The notes below the pieces were generated by a model. That model was not told where the DNA came from and did no database searches. It saw only the letters and a list, made by a program, of their open reading frames with translations. Below, piece by piece: positions 31,537-39,872 of a stretch of DNA of 64,000 nucleotides. Origin of the DNA: Pseudomonadota bacterium (lineage in GTDB: Bacteria > Pseudomonadota > Alphaproteobacteria > Micropepsales > Micropepsaceae); contig JAFEEQ010000026.1 of the NCBI GenBank assembly GCA_018241025.1, forward strand, positions 62,001 through 126,000. Direction: 5' to 3'. Within the stretch, counting starts at the first letter, position 1, and each line of letters opens with the position of its first letter. The position numbers and the translations under genes were made by a program.

Positions 31537-33612
31537 ATGAAAAGCTGGATTGCGCTCGGGGCCGTGTTTGCGGTCGCCACGGTTGCGCTCGCCCAAGACG
31601 CCAAACCCGATGCCGCAAAGCCGGAATATGGCAGCTTCGGCTTCAACCAGGACGGTCAGGATCTTTCGACCAAGCCCGGCGACGACTTCTTCCGCTTCGC
31701 CAATGGCGGCTGGCTCGACAAGGCGGTGATCGCCGACGACAAGCCGTCGATCACGCTCCGCCTTCTCGCCGCCAACCGCACCGAAGAGCAGCTGCACGCA
31801 ATCATGGAAGGCGCGGCGGCGGGCGTGCCGCACCAGCCGACCACCGTCGAAGGCAAGGTCGGCGCCTTCTACAAGGCGTTCATGGACGAGGCGCATATCG
31901 AGAAGCTCGGCGCCGCGCCGCTCAAGCCGCTGCTCGAGAAGATCTGCGCCGCCAAGACCCGCGACCGTCTCGCCGCGATGATGGGCGCGAACGCCTACGA
32001 GTTCGGCGGCTCGATCTTCGGCATGTTCCTCGATGTCGACGTGAAGGATCCGGCGCACTACGTCGCCTATCTCGGACAGAGCGGCCTGCTGCTGCCCGAC
32101 CGTGACTATTACCTGAAGGACGAATTCGCGGCCCAGAAGGCGGCCTATGAAAGCTATGTCGCCGACATGCTAAAGCGAATCGGCTGGAAGGATCCGAAGG
32201 CCAACGCCAAGGCGATCGTCGCCTTCGAAACCGCCATCGCCAATGCGAGCTGGACCCGCGCGCAGGATCGCGATCCCGTCGCGACCTACAACAAGATGTC
32301 GGTCGCCGAACTCGCGGCGCTCGCGCCCGGCTTCGACTGGAAGGCGTATCTTGCCGCCGCCAAGCTCGGCGATCTGAAGAGCGTCGTCGTCGCCGAGAAG
32401 AGCGCCTTCCCGCTCATCGCGGCGGTATTTGCCAGGACGCCGGTCACGACGCTGCAGGCCTGGCAGGCGTTCCGCGCCGCCGACGATGCCGCGCCCTATC
32501 TTTCGAGCGGCTTCGTCAACGCGCATTTCGATTTCCATGGCAAGACGCTGCTCGGCCAGCAGGCGCTGGCGGTGCGCTGGAAGCGCGCGGTGCATGCGGT
32601 CTCGGGCGGCGATTATCTCGCCGGCGAGCGCACCGACACCTTCGGCAATATCGGTTGGGCGGTCGGCCAGCTCTACACCGCGAAATATTTCCCGCCCGAG
32701 GCGAAAGCGAAGATCGAGCAGCTCGTGCTCAACCTGAAGGCCGCCTATCGCGCCCGGATTGAAAAGCTCGACTGGATGAGCCCGGCGACGCGGGAAGAGG
32801 CGCTGAAGAAGCTCGACACTTATGTGATCAAGGTCGGCTATCCCGATCATCCGCGCGACTATTCCAAGCTCATCGTCCGCGATGACGACCTGATCGACGA
32901 TGTCCGTGCCGCCGCGCGCCACGCCTGGTCGTTCTACGTCAATCGCTTCAAGGGCCCGGTCGACCGCAGCGACTGGATCATGACGCCCCAGACCAACGAC
33001 GCCTACAACGGCTCGCTGCGCGACATCGTCTTCCCCGCCGCGATCCTGACGCCGCCGATCTTCGATCCGGCGGCCGACGATGCGATCAACTACGGCGCCG
33101 CCGGCGCGGTCATCGGCCACGAGCTGACCCACGGCTTCGACGATCAGGGCCGCCAGTTCGACGCCTCCGGCGCGCTGCGCGACTGGTGGGCGCCGTCCGA
33201 TGCGGAGAGCTTCAAGGCGCGCGCGGCGATGCTCGGCGCGCAGTATTCGGCGTTCGAGCCCTTCCCGGGCGTGCATGTGAACGGCGAACTGACGATGGGC
33301 GAGAACATCGCCGATCTCGGCGGCGTCACCCTGGCGCTCGATGCCTATCACGCCTCGCTCGGCGGCAAGCCGGCGCCGGTGCTGGGCGGGCTCACGGGCG
33401 ACCAGCGCGTGTTCCTCGCCTGGGCCCAGGCCTGGGGCGGCAAGGCGCGCGACGATTTCGTTCGCCGCCAGGTGGTCAGCGATCCGCATTCGCCGCGGCA
33501 ATACCGGGTGAACGGCATCGTGCGGAACATCGACGCCTGGTACGACGCCTTCGGCGTCAAGCCCGGCGATGCGCTCTACCTGCCGCCCGACAAGCGCGTG
33601 CATATCTGGTAG
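31537..33612 (+). CDS. M13 family metallopeptidase, second copy
   Basis: 691 aa with a signal peptide (first 19 residues, ending ALAQ). M13_N starts at STKPGDDFFRFANGGWLD. The zinc motif is HELTH (528-532) with Glu589 in ENIAD, and the C-terminus ends VHIW as in the first copy. The two copies share domain order and motifs but differ widely, so they are old paralogues. No good ribosome site is visible before ATG 31537. Expected role: periplasmic oligopeptide cleavage. Confidence 0.92.
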   Translation: MKSWIALGAVFAVATVALAQDAKPDAAKPEYGSFGFNQDGQDLSTKPGDDFFRFANGGWLDKAVIADDKPSITLRLLAANRTEEQLHAIMEGAAAGVPHQPTTVEGKVGAFYKAFMDEAHIEKLGAAPLKPLLEKICAAKTRDRLAAMMGANAYEFGGSIFGMFLDVDVKDPAHYVAYLGQSGLLLPDRDYYLKDEFAAQKAAYESYVADMLKRIGWKDPKANAKAIVAFETAIANASWTRAQDRDPVATYNKMSVAELAALAPGFDWKAYLAAAKLGDLKSVVVAEKSAFPLIAAVFARTPVTTLQAWQAFRAADDAAPYLSSGFVNAHFDFHGKTLLGQQALAVRWKRAVHAVSGGDYLAGERTDTFGNIGWAVGQLYTAKYFPPEAKAKIEQLVLNLKAAYRARIEKLDWMSPATREEALKKLDTYVIKVGYPDHPRDYSKLIVRDDDLIDDVRAAARHAWSFYVNRFKGPVDRSDWIMTPQTNDAYNGSLRDIVFPAAILTPPIFDPAADDAINYGAAGAVIGHELTHGFDDQGRQFDASGALRDWWAPSDAESFKARAAMLGAQYSAFEPFPGVHVNGELTMGENIADLGGVTLALDAYHASLGGKPAPVLGGLTGDQRVFLAWAQAWGGKARDDFVRRQVVSDPHSPRQYRVNGIVRNIDAWYDAFGVKPGDALYLPPDKRVHIW

Positions 33613-33651
33613 CGGCGGCGTAAGCTGGCACCTTCGTTGTGGAGACTGGCG

Positions 33652-34530
33652 ATGACGAAGCCCGCGGTGCGCAAGCTGACGCCGACCATCGGCGCGGTGA
33701 TCGAGAATGTCGATCTGTCGAAGCCGCTCGACGCAGAGCTGATCGCCGATATCCGTGCCGCACTGCTCGCGCACAAGGTGATTTTCTTCGAGGACCAGCA
33801 CATCACGCCGGTGCAGCACCGCGATTTCGCGGCGCGCTTCGGCGATCTGCACACCCATCCGCTCTATCCCGGCGTGCCCGAGGCGCCGGAGATGTTCATC
33901 CTCGACAACCACGCGAACAACCCGACCGACAACGACGCCTGGCACACCGACGTCACCTTCATCGAGACGCCGCCGCTCGGCGCCATCCTCTATGCCAAGC
34001 TCCTGCCGCCCGAAGGCGGCGACACCTGCTGGGCCAATATGCAGGCGGCTTATGAAGGCCTGTCGAAGCCGCTGCAGCGTTTCCTTTCGGAGCTCGATGC
34101 GGTCCACGATTTCGCCCGCGGTTTCCCGGCGCGCGGCGTGGTCGCCAAGGGCGCCGGCGCCGACAAGCATGCCAAGGCGGTCGAGGAGCACCCGCCGGTG
34201 ATCCATCCGGTCGTGCGCACCCATCCCGAGACGGGCGCCGACGGGCTGTTCGTCAACTACGGCTTTACCGACCGCATCAAGGGACTTCGGCGCGAAGAGT
34301 CGAGCGCGTTGCTGAACATGCTCTTCGTCCACATCCAGAAGCCGGAGTATCAGGTGCGCTGGAAATGGAAGGAGAACTCGATCGCCTTCTGGGACAACCG
34401 CATCACCCAGCACTACGCAGTCAACGACTATCTCCCGCACCGCCGGATCATGAACCGCGCGACGATCCTGGGCGACCGGCCGTTCCACCGTTCGCGCAAA
34501 CCTGAAGGCGCGAAAATCGCAGCGGAATAG
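33652..34530 (+). CDS. TauD/TfdA family Fe(II)/2-oxoglutarate dioxygenase
   Basis: 292 aa. Metal ligands WHTDVTF (His-x-Asp, near residue 95) and QHYAVNDY (distal His, about 255), then the 2OG-binding Arg in HRRIMNRATI. This group includes taurine and 2,4-D dioxygenases, which release sulfite or aldehyde. No sulfonate transporter is near, so the substrate is open. GGAG lies 7 bases before ATG 33652. Confidence 0.9.
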   Translation: MTKPAVRKLTPTIGAVIENVDLSKPLDAELIADIRAALLAHKVIFFEDQHITPVQHRDFAARFGDLHTHPLYPGVPEAPEMFILDNHANNPTDNDAWHTDVTFIETPPLGAILYAKLLPPEGGDTCWANMQAAYEGLSKPLQRFLSELDAVHDFARGFPARGVVAKGAGADKHAKAVEEHPPVIHPVVRTHPETGADGLFVNYGFTDRIKGLRREESSALLNMLFVHIQKPEYQVRWKWKENSIAFWDNRITQHYAVNDYLPHRRIMNRATILGDRPFHRSRKPEGAKIAAE

Positions 34531-34581
34531 CAATCCGGCCATTCCGCTTTGTCCCCGGCGGGACTAAGGTCCCGGCCCGTC

Positions 34582-35382
34582 ATGCCGACTGTGAAACAGC
34601 AAGCCCTTCTCGCGCAGGTCGAAGCGCTTCTGCGTGCAGAACCGCGTGTCGATGCGGCGTGGCTCGCCGGCAGTCTCGGGCGTGGCGGCGGCGACGAATA
34701 CAGCGATGTCGATACGCTGGTGCTGGCGAAGGACGCGGGCGAAACGGCCGCAGCGCTGAGCGAGCGCATAAAGGCGGAGGTCGATCCGCCGCTGCTCAAC
34801 ATCCATGGCTGGGGCCGCGTGCTCAGCGTCGTCACCGAAGATTGGCAGCGTTTCGATGTCACCGTCCTGCAGGGCGACGAGATCGAGCGGTACGATGCGG
34901 CCAAGCTCACCTTGCTCTTCAATCGCGGCACCCGTGAGCCGCCGGTGCATCCGGCGGCCACGTATCGCTGTGCACCCGAGACGCTGCGCACGCTGGTGAT
35001 CGAATTCATCCGGGTTATCGGCCTGACGCCGGTGGCGATGGGGCGGAAGGAGTTCGAGCTCGCGCTCAGCGGCATCGACATCCTGCGCCGTTCGACGATG
35101 GATCTGATGCTGGAAGAAAACGGTATCGCGCCAGCGGATCGCGGCGGCGCGCTGCACCGGAACAACATGCTCACGGCGGAGCAACTGGCCGATTTCAGGA
35201 CGATCCCGCCGCAGACGGCGACGCAGGAGAGCGTGCTCGCGGCGAACGCCGCCTATGCCCGCATCTTCCTGCCACGCGCCAAGCGCCTTGCCGCCACCAT
35301 CGGCATGGAATGGCCCGAGCGCTTCGAACAGGTGACGCGCCGGCACCTGAAGGCGACGCTGGGGTTTGCGTTGCCGGAGTGA
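34582..35382 (+). CDS. Nucleotidyltransferase-domain protein (aminoglycoside-adenylyltransferase-like fold)
   Basis: 266 aa. The N-terminal pol-beta-type motif LAGSLGRGGGDEYSDVDTLVL (residues 28-48, written here only as GSLGRG and SDVD) carries the catalytic acidic pair. The C-terminal part is helical. Related proteins are often called streptomycin adenylyltransferase-like, but the substrate is not deducible. ATG 34582 is the first good start; no strong ribosome site. Confidence 0.78.
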   Translation: MPTVKQQALLAQVEALLRAEPRVDAAWLAGSLGRGGGDEYSDVDTLVLAKDAGETAAALSERIKAEVDPPLLNIHGWGRVLSVVTEDWQRFDVTVLQGDEIERYDAAKLTLLFNRGTREPPVHPAATYRCAPETLRTLVIEFIRVIGLTPVAMGRKEFELALSGIDILRRSTMDLMLEENGIAPADRGGALHRNNMLTAEQLADFRTIPPQTATQESVLAANAAYARIFLPRAKRLAATIGMEWPERFEQVTRRHLKATLGFALPE

Positions 35383-35414
35383 GCGTCATGGCCCGGCCGA
35401 AATGCGCGACAATG

Positions 35415-35708
35415 CTATTCCGGAAAGAGGATGCCTTCGTAAGCGCGGGCGCCATGCAGGATATGGATCACATTCACCGCATCGGTGACCGTATAGAATA
35501 TGAGATAGTTGCCGTAGGTCCGCTTGCGAATGCCGGACTTTTCGCGATGCGGCACGAGAGCGTAGGCCTTCGGCCTTTTGCCCAGTTTTTCACAGGCGTC
35601 GCGGAGCTCGCGTACGAATCTGATCGCGCGCATCGGTGAATCTTTCGCAATCCAGTCGCCAATGGCTTCCAACTCGGCCTCGGCGCTGTCCGCGAGTATG
35701 ACGATCAA
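35415..35708 (-). CDS. parE: ParE/RelE-family toxin
   Basis: 97 aa: the N-terminal helix pair (SAEAELEAIGDWIA), the basic core RKRTYGNYLIFYTV and the closing VIHILHGAR are those of ParE toxins, which poison DNA gyrase. Its ATG overlaps the antitoxin stop by four bases. Confidence 0.9.
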   Translation of the reverse strand: MIVILADSAEAELEAIGDWIAKDSPMRAIRFVRELRDACEKLGKRPKAYALVPHREKSGIRKRTYGNYLIFYTVTDAVNVIHILHGARAYEGILFPE

Positions 35709-35983
35709 GGCGTGCGCGCCTTACGCGCCTTGCCAGCTGCCATGGAACTATATTTTTTCTCGAGCCGGTCGAACACGACTTTTGCCGGCTTGGTGCGGCC
35801 GGCCCTGACGTCTGCCAGGCCACGATCCAATGCCATGTCCAGCTCGGCCAGGCGCTTCTCGCGCTCCTCGACGAGGCGCACGCCTTCGCGGATGACTTCG
35901 CTGCGCGAGTTGTAACGCCCGCCGGAGACGAGCTTTTCTACGACATCTTCGAGTTTTCGACCGAGATCGACGCTTGACGGCAT
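35705..35983 (-). CDS. parD: ParD-family antitoxin
   Basis: 92 aa. N-terminal ribbon-helix-helix (SVDLGRKLEDVVEKLVSGGR, then SRSEVIREGVRLVEE), and a C-terminal toxin-binding helix with a basic end. Translationally coupled to the toxin. A 13-bp palindrome lies 33 bases upstream and is a good candidate for its autoregulatory site. Confidence 0.9.
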   Translation of the reverse strand: MPSSVDLGRKLEDVVEKLVSGGRYNSRSEVIREGVRLVEEREKRLAELDMALDRGLADVRAGRTKPAKVVFDRLEKKYSSMAAGKARKARTP

Positions 35984-36015
35984 GAGGGCTCCTCAGCCCC
36001 CACCATAAGTCCGCC

Positions 36016-36028
36016 GATAACTGTTATC
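36016..36028. promoter_or_regulatory. Candidate ParD operator
   Basis: GATAAC-T-GTTATC, a perfect palindrome between the crotonase stop and the parD start. Confidence 0.55.
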
Positions 36029-36033
36029 AACGT

Positions 36034-36849
36034 CTACTGTCCGACGAATTTCGGTGTCCGCTTCTCCACGAAGGCGAGCATGCCTTCGCGTGCGTCCTTG
36101 GTCCGCATCAGCGGCAGGAGCTGGAGATAGACGTGATGCACATGCTCGGGGAAGGGCTCGTTCAGGCCCATGCGCATCATCCGCTTCGCCGCCTGCACCG
36201 CGAGTGGTGCATTCGAAGCGATCTCGGTTGCGAGCGCGCGGGCGCGCGGGATCAGCTCGGCATCGGGCACGACCTCGCTGGCGAGTCCCTTGGCCACGCA
36301 ATCCTTCGCGCCGAGCGTCCGCCCGGTGAAGATGATCGTCGCCGCTTCCTCCCAGCCGAGCAGGCGGGGCAGGAGCCAGGTGCCGCCCGATTCCGGCAGG
36401 ATGCCGCGCTTGCAGAACGAGAAGGCGAGCTTCGAGGATTCCGCCATGATGCGGATGTCGCAACCCATCGCGGTGTCGGCGCCATAGCCGGCGGCACCGC
36501 CGTTGATCGCGCAGATCACCGGCTTGTTGAGGGCATGCAGAACGGTCGGCGGCGTCGAGCGCAGATCGATGTCGGTGGAGGCGACGCCGGCACTTTCGCC
36601 GATGCTGCTCGCGCCCGAGGTCACGGCCTTGAGATCGAGCCCGGCACAGAAGGCGCGGCCGGTGCCGGTCAGGATGATGACGCGCACCTCCGGATCGCGG
36701 TCGGCCGCAAGCAGACACTCCGACAGGCGGCCGAGCATCGGTCCGGAAATCGTGTTCATCCGCTCCGGCGCGTTCAGCGTCACGGTCGCGATGTGCTCGG
36801 AAACTTCATAGAGAACTTCGTCGCTGACGATGCGTTCGGGCTTGTTCAT
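36034..36849 (-). CDS. Enoyl-CoA hydratase/isomerase (crotonase) family protein
   Basis: 271 aa. Oxyanion-hole segments AFCAGLDLKAV (about 66-76) and NGGAAGYGADTAMGCDI (about 116-132); one catalytic Glu is in LPESGGTWLLPR (about 150), as in the enoyl-CoA hydratase group. Beta-oxidation or a specific acyl-CoA step. It stands alone on the minus strand. Confidence 0.9.
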   Translation of the reverse strand: MNKPERIVSDEVLYEVSEHIATVTLNAPERMNTISGPMLGRLSECLLAADRDPEVRVIILTGTGRAFCAGLDLKAVTSGASSIGESAGVASTDIDLRSTPPTVLHALNKPVICAINGGAAGYGADTAMGCDIRIMAESSKLAFSFCKRGILPESGGTWLLPRLLGWEEAATIIFTGRTLGAKDCVAKGLASEVVPDAELIPRARALATEIASNAPLAVQAAKRMMRMGLNEPFPEHVHHVYLQLLPLMRTKDAREGMLAFVEKRTPKFVGQ

Positions 36850-36913
36850 GGCTTTCTCCCTGATGTTCTGGGCGAAAGCTTAGAGCAGTTTTTTGCGGAC
36901 GAGAACGGTGCCG

Positions 36914-36989
36914 CCCTCGTGCTTCGACAAGCTCAGCATGAGGGTGCGCACAATGGACCTCTTCCTGAGCTTGCCGAAGGATGAGGAGC
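36914..36989. repeat. Dispersed intergenic repeat (type R2), two half-units
   Basis: CTTCGACAAGCTCAGCATGAGG (core, shortened to CTTCGACAAGCTCAGCATG) at 36921-36942 and an inverted, degenerate unit ending GAGCTTGCCGAAGGATGAGG. A close copy lies at 39487-39574. Confidence 0.6.
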
Positions 36990-37012
36990 GCGGGTCTCGA
37001 CGGAAGCTTCCG

Positions 37013-37840
37013 CTACGTCGGCGGGGGAGAATGCATGTAGCTTTCGACCAGGCTGCCCGCGATCAGGCGCCAGCCGTCCACCAGCACGAAGAAGATCAGC
37101 TTGAACGGCAATGAGATGATCACCGGCGGCAGCATCATCATGCCCATGCTCATGAGGATCGAGGCCACCGCCATGTCGATAATCAGGAACGGCACGAAGA
37201 TCAGGAAGCCGATTTCGAAGGCGCGTTTCAGCTCGCTCAGCATGAAGGCGGGCGCCAGTGTGGTCAGCGCGACTTGGTCCGGGCTCTTCGGCGGCTTGGC
37301 GTTGGTCATGTCGAGGAAGAGCTTGAGGTCGGCCTCGCGGACATGGGCGAGCATGAATTTCTTCATCGGCGCCGCGGCCTTGTCGAAGGCCTGCTCGGTG
37401 GTGATCTGGTTGTTGACCAGCGGCTGGATGCCCTGGTGATAGGCATCGGTCAGCGTCGGCGTCATCACGAACAGCGTGAGAAAGAGCGACAGCGACACGA
37501 TCACGCTGTTGGGCGGGCTCTGCTGCAGGCCGAGCGCGGTGCGCAGCAGCGACAGCACCACGACCATGCGGACGAAGCTCGTCATCATGATCAGGATGGA
37601 GGGCGCGATCGACAGCACGGTGATCAGCGCGATGATCTGCATCAGCCGGTCGGTGAAGAGGCCGCCGCCCGAAAAATCGATATTGAGGCCGCCGCCGCTG
37701 GTCGCCGTCGCGCCGCTTGTCGCCTGAACCACGGCGTTTGCCGCGGGCGATGCGGCATGCGCTGCGCCCGGCACGATCAGCACCATCAGGATCAGCGTGA
37801 CGAGAACGGTGCCGAGGCGCCGCAGCGCGGTCTTGCTCAC
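37013..37840 (-). CDS. fliP: Flagellar type III export protein FliP
   Basis: 275 aa. A cleavable signal peptide (first about 28 residues), then the family blocks IALITVLSIAPSILIMMTSF (about 84-103) and ALGLQQSPPNS, and C-terminal FLIIDMAVASILMSMGMMMLPP. It forms the core export gate with FliQ and FliR. The GTG start overlaps the fliO stop (GTGA). Confidence 0.97.
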   Translation of the reverse strand: MSKTALRRLGTVLVTLILMVLIVPGAAHAASPAANAVVQATSGATATSGGGLNIDFSGGGLFTDRLMQIIALITVLSIAPSILIMMTSFVRMVVVLSLLRTALGLQQSPPNSVIVSLSLFLTLFVMTPTLTDAYHQGIQPLVNNQITTEQAFDKAAAPMKKFMLAHVREADLKLFLDMTNAKPPKSPDQVALTTLAPAFMLSELKRAFEIGFLIFVPFLIIDMAVASILMSMGMMMLPPVIISLPFKLIFFVLVDGWRLIAGSLVESYMHSPPPT

Positions 37841-38139
37841 GGGGTCGCCTCACCGAGAACGGCGGTGATCGGCGTCGGCGGCGGTGTGATGCCGCCTTCG
37901 ATCACGGTGGTGCCGTCGGGGCCGGAAAGAATGAGATGCTCGACGCCGTCGCGGCGGACGATCAGAAGGCGCTGGCGCGGTGCGATCGACAGCGTCTCGA
38001 CGACGGCGAGACGGCGCGTCGCCATCGGCGTGATGAAGCTGCCGAGACCGAAGCGGCGCGCGGCGAGCGCGGCGGCACCGACAAGGCCGAGCACCAGAAG
38101 CAGGGCGCCGAAATAGCGCGCGGTATCGATCAGATCCAT
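37837..38139 (-). CDS. fliO: Flagellar assembly protein FliO
   Basis: 100 aa: one N-terminal membrane helix (YFGALLLVLGLVGAAALAARR) and a cytoplasmic domain with RRLAVVETLSIAPRQRLLIVRRDG, the FliO hallmark. ATG 38139 is chosen because the upstream extension would overrun the CtrA box. FliO assists assembly of the FliP ring; the two genes are coupled. Confidence 0.9.
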   Translation of the reverse strand: MDLIDTARYFGALLLVLGLVGAAALAARRFGLGSFITPMATRRLAVVETLSIAPRQRLLIVRRDGVEHLILSGPDGTTVIEGGITPPPTPITAVLGEATP

Positions 38140-38162
38140 GCGCGCATCAAAAGCCGTCAACC

Positions 38163-38177
38163 TTAATCGCGCGTTAA
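38163..38177. promoter_or_regulatory. CtrA binding site 1 (fliO side)
   Basis: TTAA (38163-38166), 7 bases, TTAA (38174-38177), an exact CtrA box 24 bases upstream of the fliO start codon. Confidence 0.8.
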
Positions 38178-38216
38178 AAGCTGGAGGATTTTGCCCGGCA
38201 GGTATTACCACTGTTG

Positions 38217-38231
38217 TTAAGCGGGGCTTAA
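38217..38231. promoter_or_regulatory. CtrA binding site 2 (flgB side)
   Basis: TTAA (38217-38220), 7 bases, TTAA (38228-38231), a second exact CtrA box, 51 bases upstream of flgB and 39 bases past the first. Confidence 0.82.
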
Positions 38232-38281
38232 TCGTTCCGGCGCATTCTCGGCCTCGTCAAGGCTAACAAAGGGTAACCGAG

Positions 38282-38707
38282 ATGGCCGCAACCCTGAACG
38301 ACATGCCGCTGCTCGCGATGCTGAAGCAGCGCATGAGCTGGCTCAGCGCAAGGCAGAATGTGCTGGCGCAGAACGTCGCCAATGCCGATACGCCGGGCTA
38401 TAGCGCGCGCGACCTGAAGCCGGTGAGCTTCGACGATATCCTCAAGGGCGCGTCCGGCGGTCCCGCCGCGACCGGCGGCGCGATGCGTGTCACCGATCCG
38501 CGCCACATCACGGTCACGCCGCAGGGCGGCAGCGACTTCACCGACTTCGCCTCGCCCGATACCGAAGCCAATCCGACGGGCAACACCGTGTCGCTCGAGA
38601 ACGAGATGATCCGCGTGTCCGACACCCAGGCCGAATACCAGGCCGCGAGCAATCTCTACGCCAAGGCGATCGACATGATGAAGACCGCGATCGGTCACGG
38701 CGGCTGA
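38282..38707 (+). CDS. flgB: Flagellar basal-body rod protein FlgB
   Basis: 141 aa with the N-terminal rod motif NVLAQNVANADTPGYSARDL (about 22-41) and C-terminal helix around EYQAASNLYAKAIDMM. Proximal rod component, exported by the flagellar apparatus. AAAGGG lies before ATG. First gene of flgB-flgC-fliE. Confidence 0.96.
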   Translation: MAATLNDMPLLAMLKQRMSWLSARQNVLAQNVANADTPGYSARDLKPVSFDDILKGASGGPAATGGAMRVTDPRHITVTPQGGSDFTDFASPDTEANPTGNTVSLENEMIRVSDTQAEYQAASNLYAKAIDMMKTAIGHGG

Positions 38708-38718
38708 AGGAGACATCG

Positions 38719-39129
38719 ATGGATTTCACAACTTCCCTGATCGTCGCCGCGTCCGGCATGCGGGCCCAGTCGGACCGCATGAAGATCATCGCGGAGAACA
38801 TCGCCAACGCGAATTCGACCTCGCCGACGCCGGGTGGCGATCCCTATCGCCGCAAGATCGCGACGGTGAAGAGCGATTTCGACCGCGAACTCGGCGCCAC
38901 GCTCGTCACCTCGGGCAAGCCGGTCTCCGACAACAGCGAATTCCGCATGCAATACGATCCGGGCAATCCGAATGCCGACACCAAGGGCTATGTGAAGCTG
39001 CCCAACGTGAATGCGCTGGTCGAGATCATGGACATGCGCGAGGCGCAGCGTTCCTACGAAGCCGACCTCACCGTGATGGATGCGACCAAGGCGATGCTGA
39101 CGCGCACCGTCGATCTTCTCCGCAAATAA
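38719..39129 (+). CDS. flgC: Flagellar basal-body rod protein FlgC
   Basis: 136 aa. IIAENIANANSTSPTPGGDPYRRK-type rod N-terminus (shown by its key part ENIANANS), and the C-terminal MREAQRSYEADLTVMDATK helix. AAGGAG lies 6 bases before ATG; 11-base gap to flgB. Confidence 0.96.
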   Translation: MDFTTSLIVAASGMRAQSDRMKIIAENIANANSTSPTPGGDPYRRKIATVKSDFDRELGATLVTSGKPVSDNSEFRMQYDPGNPNADTKGYVKLPNVNALVEIMDMREAQRSYEADLTVMDATKAMLTRTVDLLRK

Positions 39130-39151
39130 GCTCTAGGACAGGACACCGCCC

Positions 39152-39478
39152 ATGGCCGTTCTCCCCGCCGCCGCAGCCGCCGCCTATCAGGCGATCGGAC
39201 AAATCGGATCTTCGGGTGCCGCCGCCGGATCGACCGCGGCCGCAACCACGGGCGCCGGCACCGGCGATTTCTCCAACCTGCTCTCCGACGTGCTGAAAGA
39301 CAGCATCGGCAACCTCAAGCACGGCGAGACCGCCGCCGCGCGCCAGGTCACCGGTCAGGCCAACATCGTCGACGTCGTCACCGCGGTGAACCAGGCCGAA
39401 CTCACGCTCGATACCGTCGTCGCGGTCCGCGACAAGGTCGTGCAGGCCTACCAGTCCATCATGAACATGCCGATCTAG
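39152..39478 (+). CDS. fliE: Flagellar hook-basal body complex protein FliE
   Basis: 108 aa. The C-terminal half has the FliE signature VVTAVNQAELTLDTVVAVRDKVVQAY, recognised by AVNQAELTL and VRDKVVQAYQ. The N-terminal 40 residues are Ala/Gly-rich and probably flexible. Joins the MS ring to the rod. Confidence 0.94.
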   Translation: MAVLPAAAAAAYQAIGQIGSSGAAAGSTAAATTGAGTGDFSNLLSDVLKDSIGNLKHGETAAARQVTGQANIVDVVTAVNQAELTLDTVVAVRDKVVQAYQSIMNMPI

Positions 39479-39486
39479 TTCGCAGC

Positions 39487-39574
39487 CCCTCATGCTTCGA
39501 TGCTTCGACAAGCTCGGCATTCAGCATGAGGTTTCACAGATACTCCTCACCCTGCGCTTGTCGAAGGGTGAGGG
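39487..39574. repeat. Dispersed intergenic repeat (type R2) between fliE and fliQ
   Basis: Two facing units: TGCTTCGACAAGCTCGGCAT at 39501-39520 and its inverted counterpart GCGCTTGTCGAAGGGTGAGG at 39554-39573. It is the same family as 36914-36989 and splits the flagellar cluster. Confidence 0.6.
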
Positions 39575-39595
39575 CAGCAAGCACGGAATTAAATC

Positions 39596-39859
39596 ATGAC
39601 CCCCGCAGACTCCATCGACTTCGCCCGCTCCGCCATCCTCGTCCTGCTCGAGGTGATCACGCCGGCCATGCTGACGGCGCTCGTCGTCGGTCTCGGCATC
39701 GGCCTGCTTCAGGCGCTGACCCAGATCCAGGAAATGACGCTGGTCTTCGTGCCGAAGATCGTCGCCATCTTCGTCGTGCTCCTGATCACACTGCCCTTCG
39801 CCGGCTCGGCGATGAACGGGCTGATGATCGACATCGCGCAGCGGATCGCGGCCTACTGA
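39596..39859 (+). CDS. fliQ: Flagellar export protein FliQ
   Basis: 87 aa, two membrane helices with the family sequence GLGIGLLQALTQIQEMTLVFVPKI, recognised by LQALTQIQEMTL. It is part of the export gate with FliP and FliR. Thirteen bases to fliR. Confidence 0.96.
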   Translation: MTPADSIDFARSAILVLLEVITPAMLTALVVGLGIGLLQALTQIQEMTLVFVPKIVAIFVVLLITLPFAGSAMNGLMIDIAQRIAAY

Positions 39860-39872
39860 CGGCGGCATCCCG

